A stretch of DNA of 64,000 nucleotides from Xanthostigma xanthostigma. Its lineage: Eukaryota > Arthropoda > Insecta > Raphidioptera > Raphidiidae. Below, piece after piece: positions 11,641 to 22,802 of this stretch. Below the pieces are notes generated by a model. The model was not told the DNA's origin and ran no database searches. It was given only the letters and a program-made list of their open reading frames with translations. The stretch lies in assembly GCA_963575645.1 (NCBI GenBank), contig OY754464.1, positions 45,312,192 through 45,376,191 on the forward strand, in the 5' to 3' direction. Position numbers and translations under genes: made by a program. Within the stretch, counting starts at the first letter, position 1. Each line of letters opens with the position of its first letter.

Positions 11641-11871
11641 ATGTTGATATTCACGAAAGGAAAGAGAAAAGGAATAAAGTCAAAGAAGGCAGCCAAAAAC
11701 AAAGAAAATAAATCTGACGAAGATAGTTTGTCTCGTTTGCTTAGAAACTTTTAGCAATAGTCGACCAAATGAGCAATGGATCCAATGTATCGAATGTAAA
11801 ATGTAGGCACATTCTGAATGCATCAATGATGATGCAAATTATGTGTGCCATAATTACGAGTCAGAATAGAA
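11641..11871 (+). pseudogene. Remnant of transposase C-terminus
   Basis: A lysine-rich stretch (KGKRKGIKSKKAAKNKE) is followed, across two stops, by SRPNEQWIQCIECKM and AHSECINDDANYVC. The spacing WIQC-x2-C, AH-x2-C and YVC resembles the PHD-like zinc tail at the end of insect pogo-type transposases. An in-frame TAG replaces the expected tryptophan after ECKM, so the fragment is dead. Confidence 0.55.
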
Positions 11872-12265
11872 GACAGATACTGAATGGTCTGATTATAAAA
11901 AAATGATTATCATATAATAATTGATCTCATTATACATACATACTTAAACTAAGAATAATTTCTAACGAGGAGTTAATAATATTGATTTGTTTTCATAAAA
12001 TATATAATTTTTGAGTATTTAAAATGCAAATGTTTATTTGTGTTATTAATACTAAGTTTTCTAATAAATAAGTTGTTGATTTAACATCTCATATCATATT
12101 CATTACAAACCCCTTTGCTCTGTTACTTTCGACCTGCTAGCGTGGTCGAAAGTAACAACTGACGAATTTTTTTTAAGTCTCTGTAATTCATACAAAATAC
12201 ACAATAATAAGGTAAACCAAGATACTAATGTAAATAACATGAACGGAATTTATATATGGCTACTA

Positions 12266-13500
12266 GCGGACCCGGCGAACTTCGTACCGCCTAACAGTAT
12301 AATATATATATATATATAGCGGCCCTGTACGTGCTTCGCTACGTATAAAGTGAAATAATAAAACAATTTAATTGGAACATCTATCTATCTATTTTATTTA
12401 TTTTAAAATATACATGGACGTATATGTGTGTATGTCGAGCACTCCGGCTGCGCCGTCGTGCCCGGTGCAAAAGAACGAATGGGGAAGGAAGAAAAAAAAT
12501 TTAGGGGTGGACTACCCCTAACATTTAGGGGGATGAAAAATAGATGTTGGCGAAGTGACACCTGTAGACATCTGGCGGGGATAACTAATTAAATGACGAT
12601 TGATCAGTTTTCGACCGGAGAGGAAAAATGATTAAATTACTAAAATGGCTATTAAAAAATAAGGGTTGATCGTAGAAGGGTGAAAATTGAGGATTGTATG
12701 TATTTTTGTATGTTGTATCATAAAAAAATAGAAATTAAAAATTTTGTCTAAAAAATAAAAAAAAAAATTAGGGGTGGACTACCCCTAACATTTAGGGGTA
12801 TGAAAAATAGATGTTGGTCGATTCTCATAGATACCGGATAAGCACAAAAAATTTCATCAAAATCGGTCAAGCCGTTTCGGAGGAGTATGGCAACAAAAAC
12901 TGTGACACGAGAATTTTATATATTAGATATAATTGGAACATCTATCTATCTATTTTATTAATTGCTAGCTATTTTAAAATATACATGGGCGTATATGTGT
13001 GTATGTCGAGCACTCCGGCTGCGCCGTCGTGCCCGGTGCAAAAGAACGAATGGGGAAGGAAGAAAAAAAATTTAGGGGTGGACTACCCCTAACATTTAGG
13101 GGGATGAAAAATAGATGTTGGCGAAGTGACACCTGTAGACATCTGGCGGGGATAACTAATTAAATGACGATTGATCAGTTTTCGACCGGAGAGGAAAAAT
13201 GATTAAATTACTAAAATGGCTATTAAAAAATAAGGGTTGATCGTAGAAGGGTGAAAATTGAGGATTGTATGTATTTTTGTATGTTGTATCATAAAAAAAT
13301 AGAAATTAAAAATTTTGTCTAAAAAATAAAAAAAAAATTTAGGGGTGGACTACCCCTAACATTTAGGGGGATGAAAAATAGATGTTGGCCGATTCTCATA
13401 GATACCGGATAAGCACAAAAAATTTCATCAAAATCGGTCAAGCCGTTTCGGAGAAGTTCGGCAACGAAAACTGTGACACGAGAATTTTATATATTAGATA
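12266..13500 (+). repeat. Nested Helitron-like or SINE-like repeat with tandem duplication
   Basis: It opens CTAGCGGACCCGGCGAACTT, includes an (AT)n run, then contains two nearly identical units, 12370-12930 and 12931-13500. Both start AATTGGAACATCTATCTATC and end GAGAATTTTATATATTAGAT. Each unit also has an internal repeat of TTAGGGGTGGACTACCCCTA and a TTTCATCAAAATCGGTCAAG line. The two units differ by few bases, so the duplication is recent. It was inserted into the pogo-like element. Confidence 0.75.
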
Positions 13501-13586
13501 TTAATTTCATTAAAATAATAACAGCTAACCAGAAACTAAGGTAAATATACAAAATGTTACTTTTGTACCCGGTCTCCCCTACACAA

Positions 13587-13659
13587 CGTCGGATGGCTCA
13601 ATCGGTAGAGCTTGCGACTGTCAATATCAGGGTCGTGGTTTCGAGCCCCACGTTGGGCG
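13587..13659 (+). pseudogene. tRNA-Lys-like sequence inside Helitron
   Basis: Seventy-three bases align with eukaryotic tRNA-Lys: the A-box region TGGCTCAATCGGTAGAGC, a near B box TTTCGAGCCCCAC and an acceptor 3' strand GTTGGGCG. The anticodon position reads GTC instead of CTT, the anticodon stem has mismatches and the 5' acceptor strand pairs poorly, so I call it a pseudogene. A second copy with a CTT anticodon is at 38044-38115 in a sister Helitron. Confidence 0.75.
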
Positions 13660-14389
13660 AAAATATTTTTATTTTTTTTTATTTTCTACATTGCTTTCTT
13701 CTAAGGCTTAATTTAAATTTATTTTAATTTTATTTATTTAATTAAAAATATTATTAGTTTAAAAAGTATACCTAAATACTGCTTTTTATCGACAAAAACT
13801 TTTGAACGGTAACTCCGATCATCATGAAATTTGGACACAACATTCACCTCGGTAAACTACGATGAATGTGTGTACTCATGTTCCTCCCTTCCCCATTCGT
13901 TCTTTTACACCCGGCTAGTACCATATAATTTTTGGATACGTGCTGGTGCAATTTTTGAACAAGAAGCCAATAAAACTTTTTCTGAGTTACATAGTTTACG
14001 GAGAAAAGTGAAAAATCCATATGATTTGGAAAAAAAACTACATGCACTACAATTCTCTCTCAGTATGTTTCTATATCTGCAAATTATTATAATGTAAGGA
14101 GGGTGACAAATTGTGTGGCATGATTTTATTCATGAAGGAAAAATAAAGTTCACTTGTTTGTACGTTTTATCAAGTGATTTGGGAAATATCAGCACTGTAT
14201 CTCACTAAAAATATAAATTTGAAAAAGTTCTCTTCAATCAGTTTGTTTGTCTACCAAAAAAATAATGATAATAAATCTAAAACAGTGAAGTTTCATTTCA
14301 ATCTCAAAGTCGATAAATCTGGAATATATATTTAAAACTGTGTCACTTATTCCGACTTTACGTTGAAAATTTCCAATTTTATTACGTTT
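13660..14389. other. 3' part of Helitron, then no gene seen
   Basis: To 13918 this is the Helitron body, with landmarks AACTTTTGAACGGTAACTCC and ACATTCACCTCGGTAAACTA shared with the other copies. After that comes a frame containing ANKTFSELHSLRRKVKNPYD that looks mildly coding but matches nothing I know. Confidence 0.35.
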
Positions 14390-14665
14390 TCAGCTAGATA
14401 TTAAAACTTGGGTTAACTTAGCTGGCTTAACTATAAAGCATTGGCTATAGTCTTCTGTATTGTGGAATTTTAAATCGATCCTGCTCGAAAAATTATTGAT
14501 CGTTTTAAACGTTTTTTTAACTGTTAGTATCGGTTTTGTTCCAAATAATATGTTTGAAGGAGATTTATTTGGTTGAGGAACAAGTGAAAAAAGAAGCTTT
14601 ACCAATGTATCGCTTGTGGTCACCGTTTTGAAAAATATACTTTCATCATCAGGGCCTATGAACAT
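14390..14665 (-). other. 91-residue open frame, unrecognised
   Basis: The minus-strand frame includes DDESIFFKTVTTSDTLVK and SSRIDLKFHNTEDYSQCF. It lacks low complexity and might be a fragment of a transposon or captured gene, but I see no known motif and no splice sites that would make it an exon. Confidence 0.2.
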
Positions 14666-14769
14666 GTATAATATATTACATTATATATTATTTTAAATGG
14701 CTAAGTTTACAAGTAATTGCTAAGTCTACAAATATATAATATAAAAATTATAAATAAATACAATTTTCG

Positions 14770-15695
14770 ACTAATTTTAATTAATAATCCAATGACGTTT
14801 CAATCAGGATTTGGATCCTCTTTAGAATTGAGGTAAAAAATTTAAAAATAAATTATTAATTAGTTTCTAATAAAATTAAAACTGATATTTTTGAAATATC
14901 GAAATTAATATTAATTTTATTACAATCTAATTAACTATTATTAATTAATTTTTATATTTTTAACTTCCCGCTATATAAAAAAAAATTTCAAAAAATCGGG
15001 AAGTTATTGTTTTCACCCCGATTTTCGAAAATCGAGTTTTCGTCAGATTTCAATGTTTTGAGGTTCTAGGAAGCTATTCTATTCTAACTATTTTGGCGAT
15101 GATGTCCATAGGGCTGTGTGTGTGTGTATATATGTTTTATATCTTTTGAACGGAGTGTCCCATTGAACTACGGTTTGCGGCCTCTGACGTGACATTGCTG
15201 AACTTAGATTTCCTGAAAATTTGGAATGATTCGACCCAATAAATTTAAGAAATCTAAAAAATACATGTTTTCTAAACTACAAAACCGATTAATTCCAAAA
15301 TCTAATCAGCCCTTCTCCTTAAAAAACTGAGTCGATTTCCGAAAACCACATCAAAATCGGTTCATTTGTTCACGAGATATCGTAAATGAAAAATTTGTAA
15401 GAAAGTGTTTTTTTTTTTGAGCCCAAAGAGCTAAAAAATAAACTTCTTGCTATATTTTATATATTTTTGAGCGTTTTTAACTTGAAAATAGCGGGAAGTT
15501 TCAGGGATGGCTTGAAGGGTCAAACTTCTTTTCATTTTTTTTTTAGCTCAATTCTGAAGAAGATCCAAATCCGGATCAAAACGTCATTGGTTTATTAATT
15601 AATTTTTCAAGTTTTTTGATATATTGTTAAAAAATTATTCGCAAATTGTATTTATTGAAGAATCTAATCAGGCGTTAATCAAAGATTTAAATTAT
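14770..15695. mobile_element. ATCCGGAT-type inverted-repeat MITE, copy 1 (interrupted)
   Basis: The left half has CCAATGACGTTTCAATCAGG and TTTGGATCCTCTTTAGAA; the right half has the complement (GAAGATCCAAATCCGGATCA, AAACGTCATTGG) and ends GCGTTAATCAAAGATTTAAA. Less diverged relatives are at 37600-37963 and 56391-56725. A CGGGAAGTT repeat sits in the middle. Confidence 0.65.
14961..15542. repeat. CGGGAAGTT repeat family, intact-looking copy
   Basis: It runs from AACTTCCCGCTATATAAAAA to the CAAACTTCTTTTC T-run, showing the full family layout in about 580 bp with a single central unit. It was inserted in the MITE at 14770-15695, which gives its boundaries. Confidence 0.8.
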
Positions 15696-17666
15696 AAATA
15701 GATAAAAGTAAACATTGTCATGCCTCAATACAAGTTTAGTATGGTCAATTGTACTGGTTTTTTATGTAGGTATATTATGATCATAATTTAGTTATGAATT
15801 TCTAAAAATTTTTATTAAAAATATCATTAAAACAGTTTTTAATTATACTATTTTATGTATAAAAAAAGACTTTTTCTAAACTATAATTTCTTTGACAGAC
15901 TTCAAATACTTAAATTCTGTTAACTATTTATAATTTTTAATGCATTTTTTACTAAACCAAAATCCACCCAGATGAACCTATATGATTTTTGATCACTCTG
16001 TATAGTAATATATTAGAGAAGACGTTTTGCTTGCAAATATATTTTCAAGATTTTTTTTTAATTTTTATGCTTGCGTAAAGTTGACATGAACAGACAAAAT
16101 CATGATGATGTACTTTTCTAAAATTATAGTTTTTTAAAGACCGCGCACACTTATCCAGCACGACCAGCTGGAGATAGAGACTAATTTGTTGCTACCTCGA
16201 CATTTGTCTGATGTAATTGAGGAGAATTATGAAAAAACCTCAGGCGAGCCAGAATCCTAATTAAGCCTGGCGTTAAACCACGCTCGTCCGTTTTATTTTA
16301 GTCTCGTTCCTCACACTGTCTGTCAATTGTCTGGTTTTCTCTATGTCTGTATATTTTCCTCTCTCACACACGCTGCGCAATATTGCGTATGTATTAATTA
16401 AACGCCAACGCCCAATTAAAACGCAATTATACACGACATTTTATATACAGAATGTACCACAACCTCAGTAGTCAGTGCATAACATTGATTCATCTCTGAA
16501 ATTGCTTGATTAGAAATGAGCCAGACAGTGTAAGCTCTGTACAGCGAAATTAAAGGGACCGGCCATTTTATTGCGTTACAAAAAGTTTTCGTGAAACGGA
16601 CAGTAAAAGAAAATAATATAGTTTTACGAAGAAGTGGTTTTAATTTTGACTAAATTAAGTGAAAAAAATTAACATAACAACATTATAATCTGTTAACTTG
16701 TCGTTTTTACTATGCCAATGTAAAGCAAACATACCCTAGCAATTTTTTCATTTTAAGGACTTTTTCGATAAATAGAAGTTCCCTATATAGAGTTTACGCT
16801 GACTGATTTCTGATGTAATCCAGTCATTCCTACTTGCCTAAGATTCTTGATAATGGTTAGGCAGAATTTTTGCCAAAATGAGGCCGCCCTGTTAAATTAA
16901 AGTTCATGTTTCTGGCATAACCATGTAATTCTTGCTTCGATAAGATATAGTTTAACACGAATGATGAGGATTCATCATCATGAAGATTCATAATATCCTT
17001 TCCTTTCCCATTGTATTCTGTCAATAGCCAGCGATTTTATGTCAGAAGGCAGAAGAAAATAGCGATTTATTTTACATTAAAATTATATATTATTAAGGTA
17101 AAGTTTGGTTGAGGAACAATTAAAAGAAAAATCGGTAAAGCGCGTATTATACTTCAAGTATTATATATACCAACCCAAAAATGCGTCATTGCAATATGTT
17201 GATACTGTTTTGTAGATCATTTAAAAATAAGTAGAGTATCCATGAGTCATTATTTGCATTATAAAAATACGCACGAGTGTGACAAAAAAGCATTTTACAA
17301 CCGCTATACAGACATGAAGAGAAGCTATTTTATAGGGGTCGTGCAAAAAGAATTTAGATGTTAGTATGACCTATGTGCAAGGAAGCAACGTTATAAATTT
17401 ATCGATGCGAGCGTTTGTGGTGAGCACTAGGGGAAACTTTAAACTCAAAATTTCCCTATATCAGTTCCGGGCTGTCGCGCTGATGGCGATTTAAGTAAAA
17501 TAAAGATCATTAGCGCCATAATTTGATGTTACGCTGTCAGTGTAAACAAATTAATTATTATTTATATATTGTATGCCATAATTGATAAATAAATAATTCT
17601 CACGTACCTTTTAGGTTATGCTATTTATATAATGGTTTACAATCTGAATTTTATCGTTTATATAAA
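15696..17666. other. About 2 kb without a recognised gene
   Basis: Non-coding. A single CCGCGCACACTTATCCAGCA end (about 16140), related to the TIR at 3354, marks a MITE fragment. The stretch 16130-16600 is less AT-rich with CTCTCACACACGCTGCG; I see no splice sites, promoter pair or frame to support a gene. Confidence 0.35.
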
Positions 17667-18041
17667 ATAGCGGTCCCGCCCGGTTCCACCCGGGTGTAAA
17701 AGAACGAATGGAGGGGGGAGGTACATGAGTACACACATTCATCTTAGTTTACCGAGATGAATGCTGTGTCCAAATTTGATGATCGGAGTTATCGTTCAAA
17801 AGTTTTTGTCTGACGAACAAATTTTGAGTTACATTTTGCAACATTTTTCATTGATGGTCACTCCTATTGGTCGTAGCGTGATATTATAATATAGCCTATT
17901 GCCTTCCTCGATAAAATTTTTTTTTTTGTTGGATAGCCCATCCAACAAAATTTTTTTTTTCAATTCGAACCAGTAGTTCCTGAGATTAGCGCGTTCAACC
18001 AACCAAACAAACAAACTCTTCAGCTTTATATATTAGTATAG
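17667..18041 (-). mobile_element. Short non-autonomous Helitron
   Basis: Read on the minus strand it starts TCTATACTAATATATAAAGC and ends in a CCCGG hairpin at 17667-17690; the terminal CTAG has changed to CTAT. It lacks the tRNA-like passenger. An inner inverted repeat (GTTGGATAGCCCATCCAAC) lies near 17930. Confidence 0.8.
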
Positions 18042-18059
18042 ATTAACAGCAGTTATATC

Positions 18060-18600
18060 TTTTTTTCAGGATGAAATATTACAAAATTCTAAATTGAGCC
18101 CTAGGGCCCTATGAAGTACTAATTTGTAAAACTTCGTCCCAAAAAAAAGTATTTAAGATATAATTAAGTAACCAAATTCAAATTAAAATTTATTCAGCTC
18201 TGAACCCTCTTAGACCTTTTTAGGGGCCCTACATAGGGATCTTAAGGTTCAAAATCAAGCTTTAGAGACCTATGAAGTATTGATTAGTGAAATTTCTCCT
18301 CAAAACAAATATTGTAGATAAAAATAAGTCAATAATTCTAAATTTAGATACTTATTGTACAGGGCCTATTTTTAGGTTTTTCTTAGGGGCTCTACATAGA
18401 ACCCGAGGATTAAAAAAAACACTAAAACGTATTCGTATGTAAAATTTTCCGCTGAATTCGAATATGAAATTAAAAATATGGTTCCCATTTAAAATTTTAA
18501 AGCTGGGCCCTACGAGACCCTTTCAGGGTCCTTGGACCCAAAATCTAATATTGCCATTCGATAGACAGGAAAAAGTTATTGAAAAAACCATTTTAACATT
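18060..18600 (+). repeat. Old, degenerate ~180-bp tandem repeats
   Basis: Words such as GGGCCCTATGAAGTACT, GAGACCTATGAAGTATT and AGGGGCCCTACATAGGG, AGGGGCTCTACATAGAA recur at about 180-bp spacing. The copies are strongly diverged. GGGCCC is unusually frequent for such AT-rich DNA. No coding content. Confidence 0.5.
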
Positions 18601-19101
18601 TTTAGTCCGGCTTACCCGATAAGAAATATTATGCCGTTCCAGGACTTTTGAAACATCTGTATATGAATTTCACGATATTTTTTTAAAATATTGTAATATT
18701 TCATTCCCTTTGTAGTAATATAAGAAAGACGTACTTTATGCAATAACCTAACCTAAAACAGTTATTTTTTTCTCGATAAAACTGTTAAAATTTTTTTTTG
18801 TTGAAGTTTTTTTGTGTTAACTCTCGGTATAAACTTAATTATTTCGAAAACATGTATTATAACCGTACGATGCAAAACAAGTTATTTATTCGTGAAAATC
18901 AACTTTTACTTGACGAAACCTGCAGCGTGCGTTTAATTACAAAAGTTCTTTACTGCTTCCATTACACTCTCATTAACATGTCATATTTTGTGTATAAAAA
19001 CCCAGTACCTGTTAATTAACGATACTAAAGAGAAGATGAAAATTAAATTTGCATTTTGACTAATTTTGTTAGTTTTGAGGTTAAACAAATTGTATAGATG
19101 A
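18601..19101. other. No gene seen
   Basis: A 73-residue plus-strand frame (18798-19019) has no recognisable motif. I see nothing else. Confidence 0.3.
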
Positions 19102-19442
19102 CTAGCGGTCCCGCCCGGTGAAACCGGGTGCAAAAGAACGAATGGGGGGAGGGACATGAGTACGCACGTTCATCTTAGTTTACCGAGATGAATGTTGTGT
19201 CCAAATTTTATAATGATCGGAGTTACCTTTCAAAAGTTTTAGTCGGACGTACAAATGAGTTACATTTTGCAACATTTTTCATTGATGCTCCGCTCCTATT
19301 GGTCGTAGCATTATATTATATACCCTATAGCCTTCCTAGATAAATAAGCTATCCAACAAAAAAAAATTCAATTCGAACCAGTAGTTCCTGAGATTATCGC
19401 GTTCAACCAAACAAACTCTTCAGCTTTATATATTAGTATAGA
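19102..19442 (-). mobile_element. Short non-autonomous Helitron with intact ends
   Basis: On the minus strand it begins TCTATACTAATATATAAAGC and ends with the hairpin CACCCGGTTTCACCGGGCGG just before CTAG. It lies between A and T. At about 340 bp it is the cleanest short copy in the window. Confidence 0.85.
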
Positions 19443-19650
19443 TATAACCTTTACCCACAGCATCATTCATTCCTCAAAATAATTAATATTTTCGATCGTC
19501 CTGGTACTTTTTTAGTGTATTTGCCATAAGGCACTTACACTATTGGCGTCGGTGGGATGGCGGGACCTGGGGGTCGGACCAAAATTTCTCGACGTTTCAT
19601 AACTTTCTAAGAAGTTTGGCACCATTTTTGGAAATGTTTATATATATATG

Positions 19651-19706
<56 letters not shown>

Positions 19707-20242
19707 ACCACGATAACTCTCGACAGACTTTTTCGATTTAAATGAAATTTGGTCCACATCTTGGAATCCATCATCGCAAGAAGCCTATTTAAAATGGGCC
19801 CGATCGGGCCATTTTAAGGGGGGTATTTAGGGGTTGAAAAATGTTTTTGGGCCCAAAAATACCGAAAAAATTCTCAGAATCGTTTCAAATTTCAAATTTA
19901 ACCCTTTACTAATTATTGAAGTGTGTTGCTAAAATTTTAATAAAATCGGCCCGACAGGACCGGACTTACATATTTTATGAAAACGCAAGTTTACTGGTAT
20001 GGATTTATATACTGAAAGGTGTATAATTTGGTACAGATGTTGAATTGGTATATAGTATTGAGATTAAGTAACAAAAGTGATGTTTTAAGGGGTGTATTAA
20101 GGGGTATTTTTTTTATTTTGAATAGAGCCCACTACTTATATAAAAGCAAATACACTATATTGTCGGCAGGGTTTCGCACTGCGACCCGAGTTTTTTGATT
20201 TTATAAAGGACTTTTAGTTTCTTAGAAAAAAAATACAAAAAG
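19443..20242. other. No gene; unclassified repeat with AT run
   Basis: It contains a long AT microsatellite (19638-19701) and GGGCCCGATCGGGCC (about 19797), a local palindrome. Wording such as AAATGAAATTTGGTCCACATC is typical of interspersed insect repeats, but I cannot set boundaries. Confidence 0.35.
19638..19701. repeat. (AT)n microsatellite
   Basis: A 60-plus-base run of TA dinucleotides broken only by single changes. Confidence 0.9.
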
Positions 20243-20420
20243 ATGTATTGGTCGTAGCGTGTTATTACTTATTATACAGCGTATAGCCTTCATCGATAAA
20301 TGGTCTAGGTATCCAATAAAAAAAATGTTTCAATTCGAATCAGTAGTTCCTGAGATTAGCGCGTTCAACTAAATAAACAAACAAACAAACTGTTCAGCTT
20401 TATATATTATAGACTATAGA
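20243..20420 (-). mobile_element. Helitron 5' fragment
   Basis: It matches the 5' 180 bp of the Helitrons above (GCGCGTTCAACTAAA, AGTAGTTCCTGAGATTA, GTATAGCCTTC) with the 3' part missing. Confidence 0.7.
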
Positions 20421-21596
20421 TTTTTTCTTACAATAGATAATATGTAAATTAAAAGGTGATATGTAATTTAAAAAAATATATTTTTGCACGACCCCTTAAT
20501 AATAGGTAGCTTTTCATGTCTGCGAGGTGACAAGATAGATTTCAAAATAAGAAAACTAGGGCTATTTTTCTTGCTTGGTCGTCTGACTGTTTTGAGAAAA
20601 AAACCAATTTAGAAACAGTATCTTGTCAGAAACGTCCACAAACACTGAGCCGTGTGTGTTCTGTTTAGAGACAATAAACGTCCACTTTTGTTAACATTTT
20701 AAGTATCAATCCGCGCGCACCAAACCCATCAACAAAGCAAGCTGAAATACATGCATCGTGTGAAATGAACACATAAAAGCCATCACGAAAACCAACGCTT
20801 GAAAACTAGCAGTTAAATATAGCAAAACCAGCCTCGTATAGCAGCGACCTTTAAAGAAATACGAAAGCTTTAATTTATTTCAAACTGGGTCTGTATTAAT
20901 CCACCGCTTTAAATCTTTTTTTTTTGTTAACTAAAGTTAACCTTTTTTTACAATCTCCGATACTTAGAATGACCCATGCGTTTTATACGATGTCCTATAT
21001 TCATGATCTCTCTTTCTATTTTACACAAATTATATAAGGCTCTCTCCTTTCTTATGACCGTTTGTACTTTGTCTGATGGCCGCTCTAAGCGTGGTTCCGT
21101 GTTTGGGACAAAACATTGTCGGTCTAATGTGTTATCCAATCAAACGTAATATTACGAGCTTTCTGCACAACAGCACCTTCGCAAGCTCAACCTTCAGAAC
21201 AACGCTTTGTGGTCATTTTCACTACTTATTATTATAGTGTGTTCCGTGAACTGTTTGTATTTTGTTTCGATGAAGTTCTGCATGAACGGTTGCATGTAGT
21301 GACACAACACGGCCACTATCTGCACTAATCGACAAATTAGTTTCCATTTGAGTTACCGAGCGAAAACCAAAAATACATCATTTTTAGGGGTTCGTACTTT
21401 CCTAATGACAACACGGAACCCTTATGGAATCATTTTGTTGATCGCCTGTCTGTCCGTCAAAACCCTTTTCCTCAGGAATGACTAGATGTATCACGTTGAA
21501 TTTTAATATCAAATACTAAGTTCTACGATGTCATTACCCTGCAAAAAAATTAAGCTTCTAACTCAATGGAATAAAAAGATACGACCTTCAACTATA
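20421..21596. other. No firm gene; repeat piece near 21390
   Basis: A 63-residue minus-strand frame (20948-21139, with RKERALYNLCKIEREIMNIG) is not recognised. From 21380 the wording GGGGTTCGTACTTTCC, ACACGGAACCC, CTGTCTGTCCGTC belongs to a family of GGAACCC/CTGTCTGTC repeats also seen at 26895 and 60775. Confidence 0.35.
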
Positions 21597-22080
21597 CAGA
21601 TTGTATCAAATCAAAACAGTCCATAGAACATTCTGTGTGTAAGACAGAGACGATATTATATAAAGCACTAAAGCAGTAAGTAAGAATGAGATAAATGATC
21701 GCTAATAGTTACTGTGGTTATACAATCTGATAATATCGTCTTTGTTTTCTACAGTAAAAATCACAATTTTATCAAATGTCAGTATTCACTAGTGAAATTA
21801 TTGATAAAATGGCTATTTATACTGTTCGGGAAAAAATCCAAATAATTAAATGGTCTTATGGTGGTAATTCAACCGCCAATATAATAAATTTATTTGTAGT
21901 TGTTTTAATTGATAAATTGGTAAAAAGATTTACAGTGTACGTAATTATTTATTTACGTAACTACAGTAACTATATTAGCGATCATTTATCTCATTCTTAC
22001 TTACTGCTTTAGATCTTTATATATCGTCTCTGTTTTACACACAGAATGTCCTATGAACCGTTTTGATTTGATACAATCTG
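21597..22080. mobile_element. MITE with ~125-bp TIRs, flanked by TATA
   Basis: The left arm from CAGATTGTATCAAATCAAAA to ATGATCGCTAATAGTTAC (in part as complement) is mirrored on the right with small differences, ending CAATCTG. TATA lies outside both ends, giving a TA or TATA target duplication. Between the arms lies a remnant of a transposase N-terminus, so this is a deletion derivative of a TA-type transposon. Confidence 0.75.
21809..22012 (+). pseudogene. Remnant of a transposase N-terminal helix-turn-helix
   Basis: MAIYTVREKIQIIKWSYGG followed by NSTANIINLF resembles the short DUF4817-type helix-turn-helix (YT-x-E-x3-I-x-W/Y, then a helix) at the start of many insect DNA-transposon proteins. 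A later LIDKLVKRF could match the second helix. The frame then runs into the right TIR. The assignment is from motif shape only. Confidence 0.4.
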
Positions 22081-22802
22081 TATACATATTACATACATAT
22101 ACTTTTTGTAATACGTGCATTGTTGAAAGTGTCGCATGCAAGCGAAAGTGGCGCCATCCTACGCGATGATTGTAAACTATAGTGAATTGTTATAACGGTA
22201 CGGAACCCTCAATGCAAAATATAATAATTATATAATATAATTCAAGGTATCCAATTCTTGCAATCCATGTAGACAATTATGTATAATATGTATTGTGATA
22301 AAAACCGACATAGAAAAACGTTTATTAGGTATTAAATTTTCCATAAAAATATTCAATAAATGATTCAGTTTATTCCAGAGGTGAGCGTGTTAACTGAAAC
22401 ATTCTTTAGACTAGTTCAAGTATTTGAAGCAACGGCAACAAACCATACTTCTGAACCGTACCATACTTTTATTGTTTTGTTTTCATACCCGTCTGTAATG
22501 AAATTATAATTTATATTATATGATGAAAACATAACCTCAATGAATATTATATTACATAAAATAGTAATGTGAGGGTAGAAACAATAGGCACATTCTTAGA
22601 TGTGATATTAAATTTTCCAACCGGGTATTTTGTGATGGACTTGCAGTGATTTCCCGCATACATTATTATACTGGGTGTCCGATGTTAGACTACCCGTTTT
22701 AATATTTGAGTAAGCGATGACAGAGATTAATTTTTACTGTAGGGGTTTATGATTTGTAGTTTTTGGAATTTATGTCAATGTGTATTCATTGACTTGGCGC
22801 TG
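22081..22802. other. No gene seen
   Basis: Non-coding. GGTACGGAACCCTC near 22200 is the usual end word of the GGAACCC repeat family. Confidence 0.35.

Larger units (their letters stand above)
11189..13579 (+). mobile_element. Pogo-like DNA transposon, deletion derivative
   Basis: The left end GGGGAGACCGGGTACAAAAG is repeated inverted at the right end (CTTTTGTACCCGGTCTCCCC), and both ends are flanked by TA. The same TIR words recur internally (GGTACAAAAGTAACATAGCC). A coding remnant at 11641-11871 ends in a cysteine-rich tail of the sort found on insect pogo/Tigger transposases. The DDE domain is gone. It entered the Helitron described around it and was later entered itself by the doubled repeat at 12266-13500. 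Confidence 0.75.
10931..13918 (+). mobile_element. Non-autonomous Helitron carrying a tRNA-like sequence
   Basis: The 5' end is TCTATACTAATATATAAAGC and the 3' end is CCCGG followed by CTAG. It sits between A and T, the Helitron target. The same ends occur in opposite orientation at 17667-18041, 19102-19442 and 37295-38394, where the 3' hairpin (CCCGG, short loop, CCGGG) is better kept. There is no Rep/helicase gene, so it must have been mobilised in trans. The element is split by a pogo-like insertion (11189-13579) and carries a tRNA-Lys-like stretch just beyond it. Its 5' 250 bp closely match the other copies. Confidence 0.85.

Noticed and set aside
13587-13659. Functional tRNA-Asp(GTC) gene
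   Set aside because: Overall sequence is tRNA-Lys-like, stem pairing is poor and it lies in a Helitron; the GTC arose by change.
20948-21139. 63-residue minus-strand frame
   Set aside because: Mildly coding-like composition but no motif, no splice sites and no conserved context.
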